A stretch of 24,725 bases of DNA from Eubacteriales bacterium (GCA_028717405.1 JAQUNY010000008.1:1-24725), one strand, 5' to 3'; numbered from the stretch's first letter, positions 1 through 8,453 are shown. Program-made: numbers and translations. Notes: a model not told the origin generated them from the letters alone.

Positions 1-914
1 TAAGGTGGGTTTCGCGCCTTTGGGGAGCAGACGGAGTCAACGGAGGCAATGGAGGCAACAATAATTCTCTCACAGAAGATGAACTGTCGGCTGTTTTCGA
101 AATAGCCGGCGAGGAAGGGGTCGTCGACGATGAGAAAGGCGAGCTCCTGAGGTCAACGATAGAGTTTTCCGAAATATCGGCTGGGGAAGTACTTACGCCG
201 CGCGTAGACATGACGGCAATAGACATAAATGCCAAAATGGATGAGATCATGCTCATAATTGATGAGTCCAGACATTCACGCCTTCCTGTATATGATAAGA
301 ATCCCGATGACATAATCGGCATCCTTTATCTGAATCATTTCTACAAGCTTGCTGTCGGAACGCCGTCAGCCCTGGAGAGCCCTGATACTGCGGTGCGGCC
401 GGTCCTGATGGAAGCCTGCTTCATACATAAGAACCTGAAGCTACCCGCGGTACTGAATGAATTCAAAAGGCGAAGGATACAAATGGCGGTTGTGGTCGAT
501 GATTATGGCGGCACAATGGGCATCATTACCATGGAGGACATACTTGAACAGCTTGTAGGAGAAATATGGGACGAGACTGACGAGATCAGGAGGGAATTTC
601 GCGAGATCCTGCCCGATGAATATGAAGTTGATGGAAGTATGAGCATATCAGATTTTTACAGGCTTTTTGATATGGATGAGGATGAGGAGGAACAATTTCC
701 CGATTATTCATCAGTTGGCGGATGGGTCATCGGGATGGTGAACGGGTTCCCGTCAGCCGGGGACGCATTCGTTTATAAGGGATTGTATGTGACAGTAGTC
801 GAAATGGACGAGCACAGGGTCAAGAAGATACTCGTAAAGGTAACCGGGGAGGAAGCCCCGGAGCAGGGAACGAAGGGAAAAGGAGAGGGACAGGAAGAGG
901 AGAGATATGAATAG
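1..914 (+). CDS. CorC/HlyC-family CBS-domain protein, 3' part (5' end outside window)
   Basis: The reading frame is open from base 3 and enters the window in mid-gene, so the first in-frame ATG at 210 is not the start. The visible part begins in the linker that follows the membrane CNNM/DUF21 domain in this family (LTEDEL, then EEGVVDDEK and EVLTPRVDM). It continues through a CBS pair (first around HSRLPVYDKNPDDIIGIL, second around QMAVVVDDYGGTMGIITMED) and ends in a CorC_HlyC domain (DEYEVDGSMSISDFYRLF). The family is linked to Mg2+/Co2+ or Na+ transport; CBS pairs usually bind adenosine nucleotides. The charged tail rich in Gly, Glu and Lys is probably disordered. The stop overlaps the next gene by 8 bp, so the two are probably translationally coupled. 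The family call is firm; the transported ion is not known. Confidence 0.9.
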   Translation, partial: RWVSRLWGADGVNGGNGGNNNSLTEDELSAVFEIAGEEGVVDDEKGELLRSTIEFSEISAGEVLTPRVDMTAIDINAKMDEIMLIIDESRHSRLPVYDKNPDDIIGILYLNHFYKLAVGTPSALESPDTAVRPVLMEACFIHKNLKLPAVLNEFKRRRIQMAVVVDDYGGTMGIITMEDILEQLVGEIWDETDEIRREFREILPDEYEVDGSMSISDFYRLFDMDEDEEEQFPDYSSVGGWVIGMVNGFPSAGDAFVYKGLYVTVVEMDEHRVKKILVKVTGEEAPEQGTKGKGEGQEEERYE

Positions 915-2316
915 GCCGGCATTTAAACTGCCAGATTTATTCAAAATAAAAGCATCTGCATTATTGAAGTCGCGCAGCATGCTTACCATGGGCATCGCAG
1001 CAGTGATCACCGTTGCGGCCGCAATTATTGCCGCAGCAGTTTTAGCAGGCGCAGGCGCAGGTACGGGCGCAGACGCCGGTGCCGTATTCGGCGATGTGCC
1101 GGGTAACAGGACCGGTTCTTCACCAGGCACTGAGGCTGGTATCGCCGTCGCTGATCCGGAGACATCTGACGAAGGCACAAACAAACCCAATCCGTCTCTT
1201 ATAACCGCCAAAATCGCAGTCGCGGGAGATATCGTCCTTCATATGCCGATAATCAATTCAGTCTACGATACGCAGAGCGGGGAGTACGACTTTAAGTATA
1301 TCTTTAAATATGCCGAAAAGTATTTCAATAAAGCGGATCTGTCTGTGGCGTGCCTTGAAACCACCTTCCCAGGGAGCGGGTATTCAGGTTATCCGATGTT
1401 CCGCGCGCCTGATATATTTGCCTGGGACCTGAAAGAGGCAGGGATAGACCTCCTCTCGACAGCCTGCAATCACAGCGTGGATTCGGGCCTTCAGGGCCTC
1501 GTACGGACGCTTGATATACTTGAGGAAAACGGAATAAGCAATGTAGGAACATACAGGTCTGCGGAGGAAAGGCAGGCTTCGGCAGGGATCAGGGTCATCG
1601 ACGTTAAGGGGATCAGGATAGCCTTCCTTGCGTTTACTTACGGGACCAACGGAATGCCGGTGACAGGTTTTGAGTATGCGGTAAACATATATACGAAAGA
1701 TTATATGACTGATATCTCGATTATTGATTACGACCTTTTGAAGAACGACATGGCTGCAGCCAGGGGAACCGGAGCCGACATGATCGCGGTATTCATGCAC
1801 TGGGGGAATGAGTACCACACCCTTCCGTCGCCGCAGCAGAAGGAGCTGGCGGAATTCCTGTTCTCGGAGGGCGCCGGGCTCATACTCGGAGGCCATGTGC
1901 ATGTGCCGCAGCCGATGGGAATCGGCGATTCAGGATATATTTGCTATTGCCTTGGCAACTTCATTTCGAACCAGCAGGATAAATATACGAACCTTACGTC
2001 TATCGTCAATATTGAACTTGTCAAAAATGTGAAAACAGGCGAAACAAAAATAGCTGAGGTTTCTTATGTACCGATGTATATGCTCCATCCCAACGCCGCA
2101 AATGACGGCAAATACTGCCTGCTCGACATCCATGAAGCCATATTGCGTTATGAGTCAGGCAGCAGGGAACAGATTAATGAGTCAGTATATCACAAATTGC
2201 AGGAAGCCCTTGAAGATATCCGCACATTATACGGCAGCGGAGAGCAGCTTCAAATCTTCGGCCGCACTGATAACCGTATTGAAATTAACGACCGCAGGCT
2301 GAACGAAGAGCCCTGA
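907..2316 (+). CDS. CapA-family protein (PGA_cap metallophosphatase fold), membrane-anchored
   Basis: A 469-residue protein. One N-terminal membrane segment (about residues 25-48) is followed by a Gly/Ala/Asp-rich linker to about residue 95, so the catalytic domain should face outward. The domain starts at IAVAGDIVLH (D108, H112) and continues with CLETTFPG (E151), CNHSVD (N188, H189, D192), MHWGNEYH (H298) and GGHVHVPQPM (H330, H332). These are the metal-ligand blocks of the CapA/PgsA family, related to calcineurin-like phosphoesterases. In Bacillus, CapA takes part in poly-gamma-glutamate export; many clostridial paralogues are uncharacterised. No capB, capC or capE homologue is present, so a polyglutamate role is doubtful here. 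AGGAGAG lies just before the ATG at 907. The 3' end overlaps the convergent regulator gene by 32 bp. Confidence 0.88.
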   Translation: MNRPAFKLPDLFKIKASALLKSRSMLTMGIAAVITVAAAIIAAAVLAGAGAGTGADAGAVFGDVPGNRTGSSPGTEAGIAVADPETSDEGTNKPNPSLITAKIAVAGDIVLHMPIINSVYDTQSGEYDFKYIFKYAEKYFNKADLSVACLETTFPGSGYSGYPMFRAPDIFAWDLKEAGIDLLSTACNHSVDSGLQGLVRTLDILEENGISNVGTYRSAEERQASAGIRVIDVKGIRIAFLAFTYGTNGMPVTGFEYAVNIYTKDYMTDISIIDYDLLKNDMAAARGTGADMIAVFMHWGNEYHTLPSPQQKELAEFLFSEGAGLILGGHVHVPQPMGIGDSGYICYCLGNFISNQQDKYTNLTSIVNIELVKNVKTGETKIAEVSYVPMYMLHPNAANDGKYCLLDIHEAILRYESGSREQINESVYHKLQEALEDIRTLYGSGEQLQIFGRTDNRIEINDRRLNEEP

Positions 2317-3709
2317 CTGCTTCCGGGATGTCAGCCGCATCGACTGACGCAAAGCCCAGCAGCAGGGAAACCGGCGCTCCGGGGGCAGCCCTGTCCCGGG
2401 CATCATACACTTCCTGCCTCTCAGGAGAGAAAAAACGGGAGAGTCCATATATCCTTACGCCTTTTGCAGCGGCGGCACTGACAATTTCAGATTCTGTTTT
2501 TCTTGTACGGACTGTCAGTAAGACATGAAGGCCTGCATTGGCGCCCGATATAACGGCATCGGGTATTTCAGAGCGGACTGCCGAAATCAGGCATTCCCGT
2601 TTTTTCTTGTATATATTTCGCATCCTGTTAAGGTGCCTTTCGAAATGCCCTTCGTCAATAAACCTGCAAAGCGCTTTTTGCTCTATCAGTGAAGCGGGGC
2701 ATACATAAAAACTAAGCTTGCTGTAATATGGCTCCATCAGTTTTAGCGGGAGCACCATGTAGCTGATCCTTATCGAGGGGGTAAGACATTTCGAAAAAGA
2801 GCCGGCATATATCGTACTGTCGCCGGTATCAAGGCTGTGAAGTGATGGCACAGGCATGCCGCCATATTTGAACTCGCTGTCATAATCATCTTCGACAATA
2901 TATCTTTCGGGACTTTCACCTGCCCATTGCAGCAGATTTATACGCCTGTTGATCGGCATTATCGTTCCTGTAGGAAACTGGTGTGATGGTGTCGTAAAGG
3001 CTATATGGGCACCGCTTTCTCTGAGCGCTTGCGGCAGGATGCCTTCGCTGTCAAGAGGCATGGCTTTGTATACAGAGCGGTTGCTCTTAAAAATGAGGTT
3101 CAATTTTTCGTATCCCGGATCCTCAAGTGCATATATACTCTTTTCGCCAAAAAGCTGTATCAGGAGCTGGACCAGCATTTCTGTCCCCGAGCTGATTATA
3201 ATCTGCTGCGGCGAGCATTTGACACCGCGCGACTGGCGCAGGTACCTGGATATGCTTGACCTTAGCCCTGAGTATCCCTGTGATTCTCCGGTTTTATGCA
3301 GATCCATATCATATTCGTTTATTGATTCCTTTGTCAGCCGCCGCCAGACCGAGAAAGGGAACGCGTTTGAATCAATGCCGTGATGGGTAAGGTCATACCT
3401 GTATGCGGGATCCTGAGATGATTCAGCCTCCTCGTCTTCCTCGCTTTTCTCCAGATTTAACATACCGTCGATTTTTGATATATAATAACCACTCCGGGAT
3501 CTTGGATTTATATAACCTTCCGCTGTAAGCTGGCTATATGCGCCCTGCACTGTATTAAGGCTGCATTGGAGACGGGTGGCCAGGCATCTTTTTGAGGGCA
3601 GCTTTTCACCGTGTTTCAGCGCGCCTGCAACTATCTCCGACTTTACAGCGTCATAAATTTGTTCGTAGAACGGGACCCCTGAATTTGAATCAAGCTTGAT
3701 AATTGGCAT
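2285..3709 (-). CDS. MocR/PdxR-like GntR regulator with aminotransferase domain
   Basis: A 474-residue protein with the two-part MocR architecture. Residues 11-78 form a GntR winged helix (PFYEQIYDAVKSEIVAGAL, then LPSKRCLA, LNTVQGAYSQLTAEGYI and SRSGYYI). From about residue 105 there is a type I aminotransferase fold: GYSGLRSSISRYLRQSRGV, ISSGTEMLVQLL, EDPGYE, TPSHQFPTGT, EDDYDSEF (273-280) and the PLP-lysine loop GSFSKCLTPSIRISY with K307. Such proteins sense PLP or amino acids and do not act as true aminotransferases; PdxR controls PLP synthesis or salvage. The acidic stretch at 88-98 is an inter-domain linker. The gene is divergent from an ECF S-component across about 270 bp that holds a candidate direct-repeat operator. 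The exact regulon is inferred. The length is typical of the family. Confidence 0.93.
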   Translation of the reverse strand: MPIIKLDSNSGVPFYEQIYDAVKSEIVAGALKHGEKLPSKRCLATRLQCSLNTVQGAYSQLTAEGYINPRSRSGYYISKIDGMLNLEKSEEDEEAESSQDPAYRYDLTHHGIDSNAFPFSVWRRLTKESINEYDMDLHKTGESQGYSGLRSSISRYLRQSRGVKCSPQQIIISSGTEMLVQLLIQLFGEKSIYALEDPGYEKLNLIFKSNRSVYKAMPLDSEGILPQALRESGAHIAFTTPSHQFPTGTIMPINRRINLLQWAGESPERYIVEDDYDSEFKYGGMPVPSLHSLDTGDSTIYAGSFSKCLTPSIRISYMVLPLKLMEPYYSKLSFYVCPASLIEQKALCRFIDEGHFERHLNRMRNIYKKKRECLISAVRSEIPDAVISGANAGLHVLLTVRTRKTESEIVSAAAAKGVRIYGLSRFFSPERQEVYDARDRAAPGAPVSLLLGFASVDAADIPEAVRALRSACGR

Positions 3710-3814
3710 ATATTGCTTTCCGCCTTCCTTCTCCTGCTTTCCGGTGCACGGGCATTGCGTGACAGCGCTGCCGATTCCGTATTAAACGCTGCCGACATCT
3801 GATACCATTAAAAA

Positions 3815-3840
3815 AATACAATCTGAGTCTTCTAATACAA
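3815..3840 (-). promoter_or_regulatory. Candidate MocR operator/promoter: TTGTATT direct repeats
   Basis: On the minus strand the heptamer TTGTATT occurs twice in the same orientation (3840-3834 and 3821-3815), with starts 19 bp apart. MocR-type regulators are known to bind direct repeats. The first repeat also supplies a -35-like TTGTAT, and 16 bp on lies a -10-like TATTTT, so binding could repress the regulator's own gene while acting on the divergent transporter. This is seen in the sequence; function is inferred. Confidence 0.4.
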
Positions 3841-3982
3841 CCAGATCATGTATATCATTATAGCACTTAAAGTGAGAAGCGGCATAATAAATATGAAGCG
3901 CAGGATATTGTGTTCAGCTGAACTGGAATTTGCGTTAAGCGGCGCAGAAATTTGGGTTCAGAGGAAGGTGGGGAAATAAAAA

Positions 3983-4612
3983 ATGGAGAAAATGAGTAAA
4001 AGTATAAATACAAAGAAAGTGGTGCTTGCCGGTCTTATGACTGCGCTGGTCTTTCTGGCTACAAGGTTTACAGCATTTCCGGGGCCTCTGCCGCCGGGAT
4101 ATATCAATCTTGGAGATGTCGTGATCCTGATTGCAGCTGTGACGCTGGGACCGGGTGCAGGCCTTGTGGCAGGCGCATTTGGTTCGATGCTGGCAGACCT
4201 GGCGTTCGGGGCGGTGATATATATGCCTGTTACCTTTGTCGTAAAGGGACTGGAGGGTTTTCTGGCAGGTTTTATAGCATATAGATGGCTCCTGAAAAAG
4301 AAGGATAGAAAAGTTATGTCTGGGACTGAAAAAGCCGGATCCGGGTCTCTCGCTGATATCGTCAGGCCGAAAACGGGCAACAGTATCAGAAATATTACGG
4401 CTATCACTGCCGGCGCCTTATTCATGGTGGCAGGATATTTTTTAGCAGAAGCTTACATACTGGGGCTTGTAGACAAAGCATTCGGGCTGGCATATGCATT
4501 TGCCAACCTGCCTATGAACCTTATACAATGCGGATTAAGCATTTTGATTGGATATCTCCTGCTTCTGTATTTGCCTGAATTCCCGGGTTTAAAACATAAG
4601 CGCAGAGAATAG
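3983..4612 (+). CDS. ECF transporter S-component (substrate-binding membrane subunit)
   Basis: A 209-residue hydrophobic protein with about six membrane segments. It shows the typical S-component pattern: TKKVVLAGLMTALVFLATRF, then PPGYINLGDVVILIAAVTLGP, then a Gly/Ala-rich segment ending SMLADLAFG and VKGLEGFLAGFIAY. A charged insert (about residues 109-135) separates the two halves. S-components bind a vitamin or its precursor and use a shared EcfA1A2T module encoded elsewhere; none is in this window. The neighbouring divergent MocR/PdxR-like gene suggests pyridoxine or another B6 vitamer, but thiamin precursors, riboflavin or queuosine precursors cannot be excluded. A GGAAGGTGGGG purine tract precedes the ATG at 3983; a second ATG at 3992 is also possible. 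Confidence 0.85.
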   Translation: MEKMSKSINTKKVVLAGLMTALVFLATRFTAFPGPLPPGYINLGDVVILIAAVTLGPGAGLVAGAFGSMLADLAFGAVIYMPVTFVVKGLEGFLAGFIAYRWLLKKKDRKVMSGTEKAGSGSLADIVRPKTGNSIRNITAITAGALFMVAGYFLAEAYILGLVDKAFGLAYAFANLPMNLIQCGLSILIGYLLLLYLPEFPGLKHKRRE

Positions 4613-4696
4613 GCATTTCGATAATGCAGTGACATAGAGATATTTTTAGTGTGCTGATAATTCAAATCCTCAGGCATGGTCTGCTGCTGCTCCATA

Positions 4697-4705
4697 TGCT
4701 ATAAT
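4697..4705 (+). promoter_or_regulatory. Extended -10 promoter for purC
   Basis: TGC followed by TATAAT is a perfect extended -10 element. No good -35 is visible 17 bp upstream (TGGTCT). Transcription would start near 4712, at the edge of the 12-bp repeats, leaving about 105 nt of leader before purC. Confidence 0.55.
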
Positions 4706-4713
4706 TATTTCAC

Positions 4714-4772
4714 AGTAAATGTGGCAGGAAATGTGGCAGTAAATGTGACATGAAATTCACATTAAATGTGAA
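4714..4772 (+). repeat. 12-bp tandem repeats plus inverted repeat in the purC leader
   Basis: Three adjacent 12-bp units, AGTAAATGTGGC, AGGAAATGTGGC and AGTAAATGTGAC (4714-4749), are followed by a fourth degenerate copy inside an inverted repeat: TTCACAT (4756-4762), TAA, ATGTGAA (4766-4772). The arms are perfect over 7 bp. The array lies just downstream of the purC -10, where a repressor site or leader structure could act. It does not match the PurR PurBox consensus as I know it. Confidence 0.7.
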
Positions 4773-4816
4773 ATGATGCATTTATATTTTCATTAATACA
4801 GAGGAGGCAGGCAGCC

Positions 4817-5506
4817 ATGGAGAAAGTATATACAGGCAAGACGAAGGATGTTTACCGCAAAGAAGACGGTAATTATCTTCTGAAGTTCAAAGATGATGCA
4901 ACCGGCACCAACGGAGTTTTTGACCCCGGATCCAACACAGTTGCACTGTCAATAGAAGGCGCGGGCAAGGCAGGGCTTAAGCTGACAAAATTTTTCTTTG
5001 ATAAAATTTCGGATGAGGGTATACCGACACATTTTATTGAGGCGGATGTCGGCGACGCCACCATGACTGTCAAACCCGCCACCCTGTTTGGAAAAGGGAT
5101 CGAGGTCATTTTGAGATACAGGGCTGTGGGGAGCTTTTACAAGCGTTACGGGGCATACTGTAAAGACGGGGACATGCTCGATTCCTTTGTTGAAATAACG
5201 CTGAAGGATGACGCGAGAAATGATCCTCCGATCACCGGGGATGCGCTTGAAATGCTTGGGATCATGACAAAAAAAGAATATGGTGAGATAGTAAGCCTGA
5301 CCAGGAAAGTCGGTGTAATTGTAAAAAATGAGCTTGGGAAAAAAGGCCTTGAGCTTTATGATATCAAATTTGAATTTGGCAGGGTCGGAGAAGACCGCCA
5401 TATCGCGCTCATAGATGAAATATCAGGGGGCAATATGAGAGCGTATAAAGACGGCTGCCATATCCAGCCGCTTGACCTTGAAAAAATAATGAATGCAGCT
5501 AACTGA
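4817..5506 (+). CDS. purC: Phosphoribosylaminoimidazole-succinocarboxamide synthase (SAICAR synthase)
   Basis: A 229-residue protein that joins CAIR and aspartate using ATP in de novo purine synthesis, in the cytosol. Recognisable blocks are VYTGKTKDVYR at the N-terminus (ATP-binding loop), LLKFKDDATGTNG, GIPTHFIEADVGDATMTVKP, EVILRYRAVGSFYKRYG, KDDARNDPPI and the C-terminal DIKFEFGR with LIDEISGGNMRAY, which holds the acidic metal and ATP ligands. The length fits the compact bacterial type. GAGGAGGC precedes the ATG. The gene stands alone rather than inside a pur operon and has its own repeat-rich leader, so it may have its own regulation. It converges on the L25 gene, with 35 bp between the stop codons and no obvious terminator there. 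Confidence 0.95.
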   Translation: MEKVYTGKTKDVYRKEDGNYLLKFKDDATGTNGVFDPGSNTVALSIEGAGKAGLKLTKFFFDKISDEGIPTHFIEADVGDATMTVKPATLFGKGIEVILRYRAVGSFYKRYGAYCKDGDMLDSFVEITLKDDARNDPPITGDALEMLGIMTKKEYGEIVSLTRKVGVIVKNELGKKGLELYDIKFEFGRVGEDRHIALIDEISGGNMRAYKDGCHIQPLDLEKIMNAAN

Positions 5507-5541
5507 TAAAAGCTGCCTCGTTGTACTGCTGCCTTGCCATA

Positions 5542-6201
5542 TCAGGCTTCTGCGCCGGAATTGTCTCCCTTTGCCGCAGAATCCTCAGTATCTGAACCTT
5601 CAGAAGCAGCTTCCTCTTCTTCGGCGCCTTCTTCTTCGGCCTCAGGTTCTTCAGCAACTGCGTGCAGATGTACTACCTGGGCATATACTTCGTCTTCCCT
5701 GTCGAGGATCCTTATTTTGTCACCAAGGTTGAGGTCGGCTAATGTTATTGAATAACCCAGCCCTGCTGATGATACATCGATTTCTATTGATTCGGGCAGT
5801 GCTGAAAGCACGCCTTGCACTTCGACTTCAGATCTAAGCACCTGGAGCCGGAGCTCCTTCTGATGGAATTCTTCACGTCCGGTGAACACCAGAGGTATTT
5901 TTGTTTTAACCTCCTGTGTTTTGGATACCAGCTGGATGTCAGCATGGATAATATTTCCGGACATTGGGTTTTTCTGGATTTCCTTAAGGATACCGATTTT
6001 TTCGTCGTTGTTAAGCAATAAGGTAAGCCTTGCATGTGAACCGTGTACAGAAATAAGCTTCTGCAGCGGTGAAGCCTGCAGGCTGACGGGGAGTGAGCCT
6101 TCGATTCCGTCGCCATATAATACGCCGGCGATGGTACCGGGTTCTCTGTATCTTCTCTTCCCGGGATCTCTTTCTTCTGCTTTAATCAAAAATTCGTCCA
6201 T
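5542..6201 (-). CDS. rplY: 50S ribosomal protein L25, long Ctc form
   Basis: A 219-residue protein of the L25/TL5/Ctc family, which binds 5S rRNA at the ribosomal central protuberance; in Bacillus, Ctc is stress-induced. The N-terminal 5S-binding domain covers about residues 1-90 (KRRYREPGTIAGVLYGDGIEG is spread over its start, then HGSHARLTLLL and NPMSGNIIHADIQLVS). The Ctc-specific beta domain follows (KIPLVFTGREE, LEVQGVLSALPESIEIDVS-like strands, then LGDKIRI). The last ~35 residues are strongly acidic (runs of Glu with Ala and Ser), a common Ctc tail. GGAAGGA lies about 9 bases before the ATG at 6201. It is monocistronic and divergent from the dehydrogenase gene. Confidence 0.94.
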   Translation of the reverse strand: MDEFLIKAEERDPGKRRYREPGTIAGVLYGDGIEGSLPVSLQASPLQKLISVHGSHARLTLLLNNDEKIGILKEIQKNPMSGNIIHADIQLVSKTQEVKTKIPLVFTGREEFHQKELRLQVLRSEVEVQGVLSALPESIEIDVSSAGLGYSITLADLNLGDKIRILDREDEVYAQVVHLHAVAEEPEAEEEGAEEEEAASEGSDTEDSAAKGDNSGAEA

Positions 6202-6258
6202 TCTAATCTGTCCTTCCAGGCATCCGCCGGTATGCGGTGCCGTTCTTAATATAAAGAC

Positions 6259-6287
6259 ATTATAGCACGAATGTTTTGAACGGTCAC
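6259..6287 (-). promoter_or_regulatory. Promoter for the L25 gene
   Basis: Read on the minus strand: a -35-like GTGACC (6287-6282), a 17-bp spacer and a perfect TATAAT (6264-6259) preceded by TGC, an extended -10. The start would fall about 50 bases before the L25 ATG. Confidence 0.55.
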
Positions 6288-6313
6288 TATATCGTGCAAA
6301 GACTTTTCTTTTT

Positions 6314-6322
6314 TGATATAAT
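6314..6322 (+). promoter_or_regulatory. Extended -10 promoter for the dehydrogenase-acetyltransferase pair
   Basis: TGA followed by TATAAT (6317-6322) gives an extended -10 about 55 bases before the ATG at 6378. No recognisable -35 is seen. It lies back to back with the L25 promoter. Confidence 0.45.
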
Positions 6323-6377
6323 CTTGAATCAGGACGTTTGTGTAAAACAGCGATAAAGAAGATGAGGGTGGCTTAAG

Positions 6378-7493
6378 ATGAGCGAGAAGACGGTTTGGCT
6401 GAAGTATGAGCTGGTTGAAAAATTTATGATCGACACTTTTAAGACAATTGGTGTTCCGGAAGAGGATGCCGCGATTTGCGCCGATGTGCTGATAACGGCG
6501 GACAAGAGGGGTATCGATTCCCATGGAGCCGGCAGGTTTAAAACCATATATTATGACAGGATCAAAGATGGGATTCAAAAACCGGTCACCAATTTTGAAG
6601 TTATAAAAGAAGGGCCAACAACGGCGGTTGTGGATGGCCATCACGGGATGGGGCATGTGATCGCAAAAAAATCGATGCAAATGGCAATCGACAAGGCAGC
6701 CCGTTATGGCATGGGCATGGTTGCAGTAAGAAATTCAACTCATTACGGGATAGCCGGATATTATGCGCTGATGGCGTGCGACAACGGAATGATAGGTATA
6801 ACGGGCACAAACGCCAGACCATCTATTGCACCGACATTCGGTGTAGAGAATATGCTGGGCACCAATCCCCTTACATTTGGGATCCCTACTGACGAGGAGT
6901 TCCCTTTTATACTGGACTGTGCGACATCAGTGTCACAAAGAGGGAAAATCGAAGTTTATGACAGAGAAGGCAAAGAATTGCCAAAGGGATGGGTAATCGA
7001 CGAAGAAGGGAATACCAGGACAGACACAAAGCAGATACTTATCGATCTTGTTAAGGGTAAAGCTGCGCTGACCCCGCTTGGCGGCATCGGTGAAGAAACC
7101 GCAGGATACAAGGGTTATGGTTATGCGACAGTAGTCGAGATCCTCAGCTCAGCCTTGCAGGATGGAGCTTATCTTAAGCAGCTGACCGGCTTTGACGAAG
7201 AAGGAAATAAAGCGCCATATAAGCTGGGACACTTCTTCATCGCCATAAATATTTCGTCATTCATTAATACAGGCATCTTTAAGAAAATCGTGGGCAACAT
7301 ACTGCGCGAGCTGCGTGCCTCCAAAAAAATGCCCGGGGCTGAAAGGATCTATACAGCAGGTGAAAAGGAATATTACGAAGGCAAAAAAAGAGAAAACAAG
7401 GGAGTGCCGCTGAATGAAAACCTGCAGAAACAATTCGTGCAGGTCAGGGACGAACTTGGCCTTAGCAAATATAAATTCGATTTTGAAAAATAA
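6378..7493 (+). CDS. Ldh-family NAD(P)-dependent dehydrogenase (malate/L-lactate/sulfolactate type)
   Basis: A 371-residue protein of the LDH2/MDHG2 superfamily, unrelated to classical Rossmann lactate dehydrogenases. It oxidises 2-hydroxy acids (L-malate, L-lactate, (S)- or (R)-sulfolactate, ureidoglycolate) with NAD(P). Visible marks are ADKRGIDSHGAGR with H49 and R53, VAVRNSTHYGIAGYYA with the catalytic H122, TNARPSIAPTFG, GTNPLTFGIP and ILDCATS (D180), and later GYKGYGYATVVEILS. Length and order fit the family. A GAGGGTGG ribosome site precedes the ATG. Substrate cannot be set from sequence; no adjacent sulfolactate, allantoin or malolactic genes are present. The acetyltransferase gene begins 30 bp downstream, so the two are probably co-transcribed. 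Confidence 0.92.
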   Translation: MSEKTVWLKYELVEKFMIDTFKTIGVPEEDAAICADVLITADKRGIDSHGAGRFKTIYYDRIKDGIQKPVTNFEVIKEGPTTAVVDGHHGMGHVIAKKSMQMAIDKAARYGMGMVAVRNSTHYGIAGYYALMACDNGMIGITGTNARPSIAPTFGVENMLGTNPLTFGIPTDEEFPFILDCATSVSQRGKIEVYDREGKELPKGWVIDEEGNTRTDTKQILIDLVKGKAALTPLGGIGEETAGYKGYGYATVVEILSSALQDGAYLKQLTGFDEEGNKAPYKLGHFFIAINISSFINTGIFKKIVGNILRELRASKKMPGAERIYTAGEKEYYEGKKRENKGVPLNENLQKQFVQVRDELGLSKYKFDFEK

Positions 7494-7523
7494 TACCGGG
7501 AATCGACGGCGGGAAGGAGCAAA

Positions 7524-8453
7524 GTGAAGGAACAGACAATTGAACTGAGAGAACTTTCGCTGAAAGATGGTCTTGATGTGCTGGACATGATACATGAGAT
7601 AGGTCCGGGTGAAAACGGGTTCAAAAATAACGGCTATGATGTAGATGAGGCCGGATTTACGGACTATCTTATCCATAACCTGAATTTTGCCGCAGGAAAG
7701 GACCTTCCCCGCCACTGGGTGCCACAGACCAAGTTCTGGCTTTATGTCGACGGAGTTCCGGCAGGCATAGGAAAAGTCAGGCATTACCTCAACGACAGGC
7801 TCAGAAAGAGGGGCGGCCACATAGGATATTGTATAAGGCCTTCGCAGAGAGAAAAAGGGTTTGGGAATATTATTCTGGCCGAACTGCTGAAAAAAGCTGC
7901 CGGGCTTGGGATCCCGAAAGCCCTTGTTACATGCAGTGAAACCAATGCATGTTCCCGCAAGGTGATAGAGCATAACGGAGGCGAGTATGAGGGCTGTGAT
8001 GATGGAGAATGCCGCTTCCGCTTCAAACTGACGCCGCTCAGAGGAGCAAGAGACCTTCACATAGATGATCATGAAGAGATATACGGCCTGTGGCGTAAAA
8101 CTCCCGGAATAGGCCTGAGCGGAACTGACGGCTTGCAGGGCTTTACCAGATTTATGCTTAGAAACAAGGGCATGAGCCAATGCTTTGTAGATGAGGGAAA
8201 GATCGTTGCTGTTGCTCTTTGCGGGCATGACGGACGAAGGGGTTATATCAACCACGTTGCCGTTGAGGAATCGCACAAGGGGAAAGGCATCGGCAGAGAG
8301 GTCGTTGGACGCTGCCTTTTCAGGCTCAAGGAGGAAGGAATAGATAAGTGTCACGTTTTTGTCTTTCGGGAGAATGAACAGGGCAAAGCCTTCTGGAAAG
8401 CAGTGGGATGGAATGAGCGGGATGATATAGATATTTATTCGAGATTTGTCTGA
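7524..8453 (+). CDS. Two-domain GNAT acetyltransferase
   Basis: A 309-residue protein with two GNAT folds in tandem; the start is GTG at 7524 with GGAAGGAG just upstream. The first domain (about 1-175) resembles the predicted-acetyltransferase group with a C-terminal acetyl-CoA loop: FWLYVDGVPAGIGKVRHY, GGHIGYCIRPSQREKGFGN, then ALVTCSETNACSRKVIEHNG. The second (about 176-309) has AVALCGHDGRRGYINHVAV, then EESHKGKGIGREVVGRC, the classical acetyl-CoA binding R/Q-x-x-G-x-G/A loop, and FVFRENEQGKAFWKAVGW. Both loops look intact, so both halves may be active. The target (small molecule, antibiotic or protein) is unknown. It shares a transcript with the upstream dehydrogenase by spacing. Confidence 0.87.
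   Translation: MKEQTIELRELSLKDGLDVLDMIHEIGPGENGFKNNGYDVDEAGFTDYLIHNLNFAAGKDLPRHWVPQTKFWLYVDGVPAGIGKVRHYLNDRLRKRGGHIGYCIRPSQREKGFGNIILAELLKKAAGLGIPKALVTCSETNACSRKVIEHNGGEYEGCDDGECRFRFKLTPLRGARDLHIDDHEEIYGLWRKTPGIGLSGTDGLQGFTRFMLRNKGMSQCFVDEGKIVAVALCGHDGRRGYINHVAVEESHKGKGIGREVVGRCLFRLKEEGIDKCHVFVFRENEQGKAFWKAVGWNERDDIDIYSRFV

Noticed and set aside
753..1211. Minus-strand frame rich in Pro and Ala opposite the CapA-like N-terminus
   Set aside because: It arises from the Gly/Ala/Asp-rich linker codons read backwards; there is no ribosome site and no domain.
3958..4425. Minus-strand frame opposite the ECF S-component
   Set aside because: The plus-strand protein is a clear S-component; the antisense frame has no family features.
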